From Musa acuminata AAA Group (Eukaryota > Streptophyta > Magnoliopsida > Zingiberales > Musaceae), in contig NC_088327.1 in assembly GCF_036884655.1 (NCBI RefSeq), forward strand, positions 12,841,001-12,905,000: a DNA stretch of 64,000 nucleotides, read 5' to 3'. The notes below the pieces were generated by a model. The model saw only the letters and a list, made by a program, of their open reading frames with translations. It searched no databases and was not told where the DNA came from. Positions 58,499 to 64,000 of the stretch are shown here, one piece after another (position 1 is the first letter of the stretch; each line of letters opens with the position of its first letter). A program made the position numbers and the translations under genes.

Positions 58499-59701
58499 TG
58501 TTGAATCTCGGATTTTGATGATAAAATCAATTGATGGGTTATTTGATCTAATCCAAATTGTTGAGTTAAGTGTGCAGGATTAACTACGATAACCAGAAAA
58601 CATAAAGCAAGGATACCGGAGTCGAGCTCGATGGACGTTTAAGAGACCGAAGAATCATCGGAGATGCTGCCGGAACCGTCCGAGAAGAAATCGGGAACGT
58701 GTCGGAAGTTCGCCGAAGAAATCGTCGGAGGCTCGCGGAGATCACCAAGAAGGCTCGGCTACTCGTTAAAGTCATCACAAAGATTGGGAGCTTGCAGGGA
58801 GTCCGTCGGAAGAAGTTCGTCGGAAAGCTCGCCGGAACAAGACTCGACGTTCGCGGTTAAAAAACTTGCTTAGGATGTTTTTTTTTATGTAGTTCACCGG
58901 TAATTAGGATTAGGATTAAGAGATAATCCTATATCCTGGTTAGGGGCCAACTGGGCCCAAAGTCAAATTTGGTTTGGGCGAAAAATAAGCCAAACCAATG
59001 AATCGGAAAGCCAGGCGGTGGAACCGCCTGGCTGGGCGGTGGCACCGCCCAGCACCCGAGTGCTGGGCGGTGACACCTCCTTGGCTGGGCGGTTGCACCG
59101 TCCAGCACCCGAGCGCTGGGCGGTGGAACCGCCAGCACCGGGAACCCTAAGAGAATTCAAATTTTGGAGCCCAAAATTTGAATCCTCTTGAGGCCTATAA
59201 ATACCCCTCAAATCTCAGCTGAGGTTACAACTTTTGGAGAAGCATTTTGATTGAGAGAAAAGTCTTAGAAAGTCTTAGCAAGTCTTGTTTTCAATTTGCT
59301 AGAGAGTTCTCCTCCTTCTTTTTTTTGAAAATTTGTAAGAGGTTGAGCTGCTTGTAAAAGGTTGTAAGAGGGGTGTTTACCCTTCCATTTCAAGAGACTT
59401 GCTAGTGGAAGGTGGGAGCCTCATCGAAGAGGGGCCTCGCAAGTGGAGTAGGTCATTTGACCGAACCACTCTAAAAATCGGCGTAATCTCTGGTTTGCTT
59501 TTTATTATTGTCATTTACATTACTGCAAATCTTCTTACTGCTTTAGTTTGTATTACTCTTGCTGCGCAACTTTAAGAATACGCCTTCAAGTTAAATTTCT
59601 CAAGTTTCGTTCTTAACGTACGAAAGATTTTGATTAAAATCGAAGTTTTAATCCGCTGCACTAATTCACCCCCCCCTCTTAGTGCCGCTCCGATCCTAAC
59701 A
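58499..59701 (+). repeat. Copia 3' LTR
   Basis: 1203 bp. Compared with the 5' LTR by eye: one T to G change (cttcaagttaa), a 3-bp addition in the CT/T run (ccttcttttttttg), and one GC-rich palindrome unit sitting at a different place in the cluster. Otherwise it appears identical. Confidence 0.95.
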
Positions 59702-62556
59702 GGTATCTTCTGCTTTTTATATCAGGAAGTACTCATAGGGTCATAGCCTAAGCGAGGCTGATTATTTATCTGGATCATGCACTTTAGACAGTGAGTAAGT
59801 GTAATTTCCAGCTTTTGAGTGGCATATACTAAATTTGAATATGTAAAGGGCAGAATGCCAAAAAGGTGAAGCTCACTGTAGCTTTTTCAGAGCTATAGAA
59901 GTATCATAGTTAATGTTGTAATAATCATGATTCTAAGTTTCACCCAGACCAATACATATCAGGCAGTACCTAACAACCTGCTGGCCTGTTAGGTTGGTGA
60001 CACAGACCACAACACGTCTCTCAATATCGTGTATATTAAAATCTTAATAAGAGTTCAACAGCACATATGAGCATACCATATTTCAATGCGCTGACCCGTA
60101 CCAGTCTGACCAAGGACCAGAATGGGTTCACTACTAGAAATGTCAAACCACACACAATGATTGTTTACATTGTTAATAATCGATAAGTAGTTTGTAGCAT
60201 GACTGATTGAGACTAGCGTCAAGGTCCTGCTGCAGCATATGGTTTCCCTCAAGCGAGGTTGTTACAGTCAAGATCCTACCTAGTATGGAGATTCTAGGAT
60301 CGAATCAAGAACTGTACACATATTGATCTCATCTCAAAATGGTACCCTACTGGTAATGAACCTTACTGGGTAGACAAGAATGGCACACCACCAACATCGA
60401 TGTATATGGATGTTGGCTTGACCAAGCGTGTAGAATAAATAAATCATTTTTGTTGGTTTTTTATGGTTTTGAATAATAACAAAACCCACATGAAAGTAGT
60501 CTCACTAACATATCACATTTATGGTGTCATGATCAATATCATAAATATATATCATTTAGAACCTTAAAAGGTGATCATGGGCAGTATATCATATTAAACA
60601 AATACCAATTTAATAAATCAAGCGGACAATCACAACACATCTTAATCAAAATGATATATAATGATAGTCCAATGTTTCAAACACAATATATCAAGTATTC
60701 AGGCAATAAAACTCCACAGACTAATACCAGACCAAGTGGGGGGGGCAATAAAACTCCAGAGACTAAAACCAGACCAAGTGGTATGGGAGGGATAGGTGGT
60801 CTAGTGACAAATAACGAATATGTAACTTTATCCAATAACTTTTCCAATAGTGGTCTCATGTAATGCCTTGTTGGTAGACTAGATATTTATAAAATGGTGT
60901 GTTAGGATGAAGTTAAGAGTCCTCTAACAACAAACTAGATCTGGGAATGGTAGAGTCTGGACAAGGTACAGACTTGTACCAACATGTGATTATCAGTAAA
61001 GACTTGTACTAAATTTGTATCAAACTGTACCAAACCACATCGATTTGTAATGATCAGCATACCAAGATACACTTGAATACGAGGTGTACTACCATACAGG
61101 GCATTCTACACATTAATTTGTGCTGCTCGTATCATCCTGTATAGACCGATATGGTATCATGATATCAAGGATCATGAATGTTGAATGCTAAATGTGCAAA
61201 AAGTTTAATTATTTTCTTATTCAATACTTTATTGTCATTTTCTTTTTTTTCCTCTCAGAATAATCATATATAGCAAAATATCAGTTACTTTGAATATGAC
61301 CAAATTTTATAGTTTTTCCAACTATCACATTGCAAGGATTTTAAACTTGTTCAAATGGCATTTGAACATTTATCTTGAATATCTTGTTTGCAAAATTCAA
61401 CAAGTATTTTCATACTTTAGATCTGACTTGCTGCCAATTAATTATCAGGCTTCAACCAAGCTTTGCTAAAAGATTATCTTCTTTTTTAAAATTCAGTCGA
61501 CCCCCACATACATTCCGCTAGCATAAGAAGGAAGTATCATCTATCAAATCCCCAATCCCCGCAAAGCACTTGCCAGTCCCAGCTGAGTTGATAAGTCCCT
61601 GTAGGTCCTCATCCTGACCATATATTTGATCTGGTATCATGCCTGAGACAACTCAGCATAACTTAATTTCAACTTCAGGCACTTACTGCCTTCACCTTGA
61701 CAGGTAACAAACTTTGATAGCATCCGTACATGTACGAAAACCTAAACTCAGTCGCTTGGTCGATAAAAACTCTGAGACATAGGGAGGTAGTGGTGAAAAC
61801 AACATTTTTTGGGTAATTCATTTTTAACTGCAACTTCTCTTTCCTTCATCACATCTTAACTTGAACATCAGAGGTGACCAGCTAGGATCATCCTTGACCC
61901 TCCTTTCCTTGTCTTGCTAGGTCATCACATCGAGATCCATTACAGATGGTGCATGTGTCCTGCAAAGAGATCTTGGTTGGCTCCTACAATCTAGCTTAGA
62001 GGATGACTAAATTTGACATCAGAAAAGGTTAGGTAATATGCATTTGCATTCTTTTCTTAATAATTAAAGTGCTACTCGACAAAAACCTTTCTGTAAGAGA
62101 TAACAATTGAGATCACAATTGCATCCAAGGGAGGAACCAGGTTATTATCGCCGAAGAGGATACCACTGATGTTGGAAACGGGTCACACGAGGTTAATCAC
62201 CATATGCGTTCCAACTGAACAAAAATTCTCACATATGGCGATTCATATACGATCATCCCAGCATCGGCTGTCCCAAAGAATGTCATGGAGGAAATAGGGG
62301 AACGATGATGAAAGGCACTTGCAGAAGAAAGGCATCAGATCAAATCTAAAACACCAAAATCCCAAAACAAAAATTACGCGTTGCTTCAATTGTATAAAAA
62401 AAACCCTAATTTTTCCCTCCAACGACACCCAAGAAACACTAATTCTAACCAAACTTCACAACCCTAGAACGGGACTAAAATTTTGAGAGCACAAGCAAAG
62501 CCATCGATTTTCGTCAAACGAACCATAGAGAACAGATGTAAGGAAGACCCACTCAC
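59702..62556. other. Intron sequence right of the Copia element
   Basis: AT-rich, no gene. A ~42-bp tandem duplication lies at 60702-60787 (ggcaataaaactcca twice). Diverged repeats with accaatacatatcagg and gaccgatatggtatcatgat words occur at 59930-60060 and 60960-61180 and may be old transposon remnants. Confidence 0.5.
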
Positions 62557-62580
62557 AGAGCTTCTTCCGATTGCCGACAT
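62557..62580 (-). CDS. CI51: Predicted first coding exon of the complex I 51-kDa gene
   Basis: On the minus strand, ATGTCGGCAATCGG... codes MSAIGRSS (24 nt) and then meets a strong donor (GTGAGT). Joined to the acceptor at 49577 it stays in phase and gives [19 protein letters not shown]..., a basic, Ser-rich and nearly acid-free start like a mitochondrial presequence. The total of 495 residues fits the family. A seven-codon upstream frame (MPWLVDP) precedes it. The link is a prediction: no other candidate start was found within the window, but an intermediate exon cannot be excluded. Confidence 0.55.
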
Positions 62581-63024
62581 ATTTGCGAAGAGGATGCAGC
62601 GTTACGGGTCAACCAACCACGGCATGAACAGCCGGAATGGGAGAGTGGGAACGGAGAAAGAGGGGTGCGGTGATGCGGCAGCCACGAAACGAGGGTTCGC
62701 TCCCCGCAGCCAACCCACTTCCATGGGCGGGCTTGGGGCAGGCCCGGTCTACCATCGATCACATGCACATCACGTGGCACAAAACCCGTACCATTCGCAT
62801 GCGGACACTTTGTTGGGACCTAAATTATATTATAACATATCCAACACGCCAATCGAATCGCATCACACAAGCAAAAAACTGGACATCATCGAAAAAAATA
62901 GTATGAGATGTCATATCACCAATAAAACACGAACACGTATCACATCACAGTCTGTTGACCGATTCCCCACACGCAACATACATCATCACCATAGCATGCA
63001 ACCACGAGCAGCCAAAAGGCTCCT
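62581..63024. other. Intergenic: promoter of the complex I gene and 3' flank of the GST
   Basis: GC-richer sequence up to ~62760 is the likely leader and promoter of the minus-strand complex I gene. I see no TATA box. Beyond it the sequence is the downstream flank of the GST pseudogene. Confidence 0.5.
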
Positions 63025-63789
63025 TCAGTCTGCAGGTTGAGCCTTCCATGCTGCTTGAAGGAACTTGAGGAACTCCATCAACTCCTCCGTCTCCGGCGTC
63101 ACCTGCTTTACAGCCTCGTGAGCGCAGAACCTCTCCGCCCATCCGGCGAGGAGAGGTGTCTTCTCTTCGTCTATAAGCTTGAGGGCGGTCAGCTTCTCGA
63201 TCGCTTTGATCCAGCCGAGAGCGATGTCGTCCCCTCCGAAAGAAACCTTTTCCTTTGCTCGGACTCCCGAAGGCCTCCTCCAAAAAGCGTCAGCCCGGTG
63301 AGCGCTTGCTCGATCGCTTCGGCCTTGGCTTCCTCGGTCTGAGCCTTGCCGATTATAGTCACTGAAGGCCACCACTGCAACATGGTGTGAGTCATATTGG
63401 CATCAAGTGGAAGAGAAGACGACTGCGAAGGATCCCTAGTACTGTTGATGAACTGGTCACCAGAATCGATGATACGCTGTCGTCAATGTACACAACCCAG
63501 AAGCGGTGGAGAACGAGCTCGTAGTGGTCGGCCGGCAGGATGGCAGGGCCGGAAGCGGCCCAGACGGCGTCGATGTACTGCACGATGACCATCGACTCGC
63601 AGGCCGGCCTGCCGCGGTGGAGAAGGACGGGGATCTTCTTGGACACAGGATTCGATCTCAGAAGCAGCTCGCTCTTCTTCCCCAACTCATCCTGCAGCAA
63701 CTCAGACTCCACTCCCTTGAGGCCCAGCGCTATCCCCACCTCACCACGCACGGGATCGCCCACCCCGCGATGAGCTTCACTTCCGCCAT
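63025..63789 (-). pseudogene. Tau-class glutathione S-transferase, frameshifted
   Basis: Two exons on the minus strand, 63476-63789 and 63025-63374, with the family's single intron (donor C|GTATC, acceptor TTGCAG|TGG). Recognisable parts: MAEVKLIAGWAIPCVVR, VGIALGLKGVESELLQ, NPVSKKIPVLLHRGRPACESMVIVQYID (glutathione-binding domain) and WPSVTIIGKAQTEEAKAEAIEQALTG plus ALGWIKAIEKL (helical domain). Three one-base indels break the frame: a lost G after CVVR (~63748), an extra T in a T-run near 63290, and an extra T near 63255. A stretch of ~9-10 residues usual between GGDD and WIKAI is missing. The usual catalytic Ser of tau GSTs (W-x-S-P) is Ile here (WAIP). All three indels touch short homopolymers, so sequencing error could explain those, but not the deletion or the Ser change. 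Confidence 0.8.
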
Positions 63790-64000
63790 CTCTTCTCCGC
63801 TCCAAGCTGTTGCCTCTTCTCCTCTTCGAACTCTGCTGTGACACAGCAAAGTCTGACTTCGTATTTAATAGTGGGAAGTGAGACACAGGAACAAGACAAT
63901 GATCGAAATATATGGATCGGATGGCGGCGTTAATGGTGGCTGTCAAACCAGTTGGCTGCCTCGCCATTGGCATTCGGAAGATCGGTAGTTGTGTGCTGAC
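63790..64000. other. Upstream flank of the GST
   Basis: A TATTAAATA string on the minus strand near 63862-63870 could be its TATA box, about 75 bases before the ATG. Nothing else is seen to the window edge. Confidence 0.4.

Larger units (their letters stand above)
50435..59701 (+). mobile_element. Complete SIRE-type Ty1/Copia retrotransposon with envelope-like ORF
   Basis: 9267 bp, bracketed by GGTAT (50430-50434 and 59702-59706). LTRs are 50435-51634 (1200 bp) and 58499-59701 (1203 bp), with TGTTGA...TAACA ends. The Met-initiator primer site TGGTATCAGAGC is at 51637-51648. Order: gag (51687-53249), amber codon, protease-integrase-RT-RNase H (Copia order; 53253-56291), third ORF (56796-57890), and several AAAGGGGGAGA-type polypurine tracts (58125, 58438, 58485). 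A large gag, third ORF and multiple polypurine tracts place it in the SIRE/Maximus lineage. By eye the LTRs differ by one substitution, one 3-bp indel and one relocated short block, so insertion is recent. It lies antisense within the complex I intron. Confidence 0.95.
49578..62556 (-). other. ~13-kb intron 1 of the complex I gene (holds the Copia element)
   Basis: Predicted from the acceptor at 49578 and the donor (AGCTCT|GTGAGT) at 62556. Without the 9267-bp element and one target-site copy, it would be about 3.7 kb. The flanks 49578-50434 and 59702-62556 show no gene. Confidence 0.55.

Noticed and set aside
63392..63973. 193-codon minus-strand frame taken as a full protein
   Set aside because: It is the frameshifted reading of tau GST exon 1 running through the leader and intron; the true start is at 63789 in another frame.

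Overview
The window reads as nuclear DNA of a flowering plant. It has spliced genes with GT-AG introns and plant-only families: a BEL1-like homeodomain factor, an OR23-type F-box/kelch protein, a tau-class glutathione S-transferase and CTNIP-like secreted peptides. It also carries plant Copia and Gypsy retrotransposons. The very GC-rich first exon of the F-box gene against an AT-rich background fits a monocot. A banana-like member of the Zingiberales is my guess, but nothing in the sequence proves it.

Layout. Bases 1-5593 and 11800-23285 are repeat-dominated. A degenerate minisatellite of about 62 bp is interrupted by 650-bp Gypsy LTRs and by a second LTR family of about 1.59 kb. Part of this block recurs as a 3.57-kb unit (1-3567, 3568-5140, 14903-18400). 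One 1.59-kb LTR (20106-21697) is a solo LTR with a perfect 5-bp target duplication, nested in Gypsy sequence that ends in a 77-bp tandem repeat and a 3' LTR. Between these blocks lie a truncated CAF1 deadenylase pseudogene fused to Gypsy gag sequence (5594-6112), a chain of miniature retrotransposons (TRIM) sharing LTRs (6118-7708), an intact intronless CAF1 gene on the minus strand (9005-9883), a decayed LINE end (10100-10790) and an inverted TRIM solo LTR (11615-11784).

From 24 kb onward the window is genic: OR23-like F-box/kelch gene (24147-29553, +, one 4.1-kb intron); a tandem pair of short secreted peptide genes (34133-34345 and 35875-36090, +) with matching core promoters and W-boxes; a four-exon BEL1-like homeodomain gene (37346-43620, -); the 51-kDa FMN/NADH-binding subunit of mitochondrial complex I (48114-49577, -, with a predicted 24-nt first coding exon at 62557-62580); and a frameshifted tau GST (63025-63789, -).

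A complete 9.27-kb SIRE-type Copia element (50435-59701, +, GGTAT target duplication) sits inside the complex I intron in antisense orientation. It has near-identical 1.2-kb LTRs, a Met-initiator primer site, gag and pol in one frame separated by a single amber codon, a third envelope-like ORF, and several polypurine tracts. The leader of the third ORF contains what looks like a relic of another LTR end plus primer-binding site. I see no operon-like functional link among the host genes; the window is an ordinary gene neighbourhood reshaped by retrotransposons.
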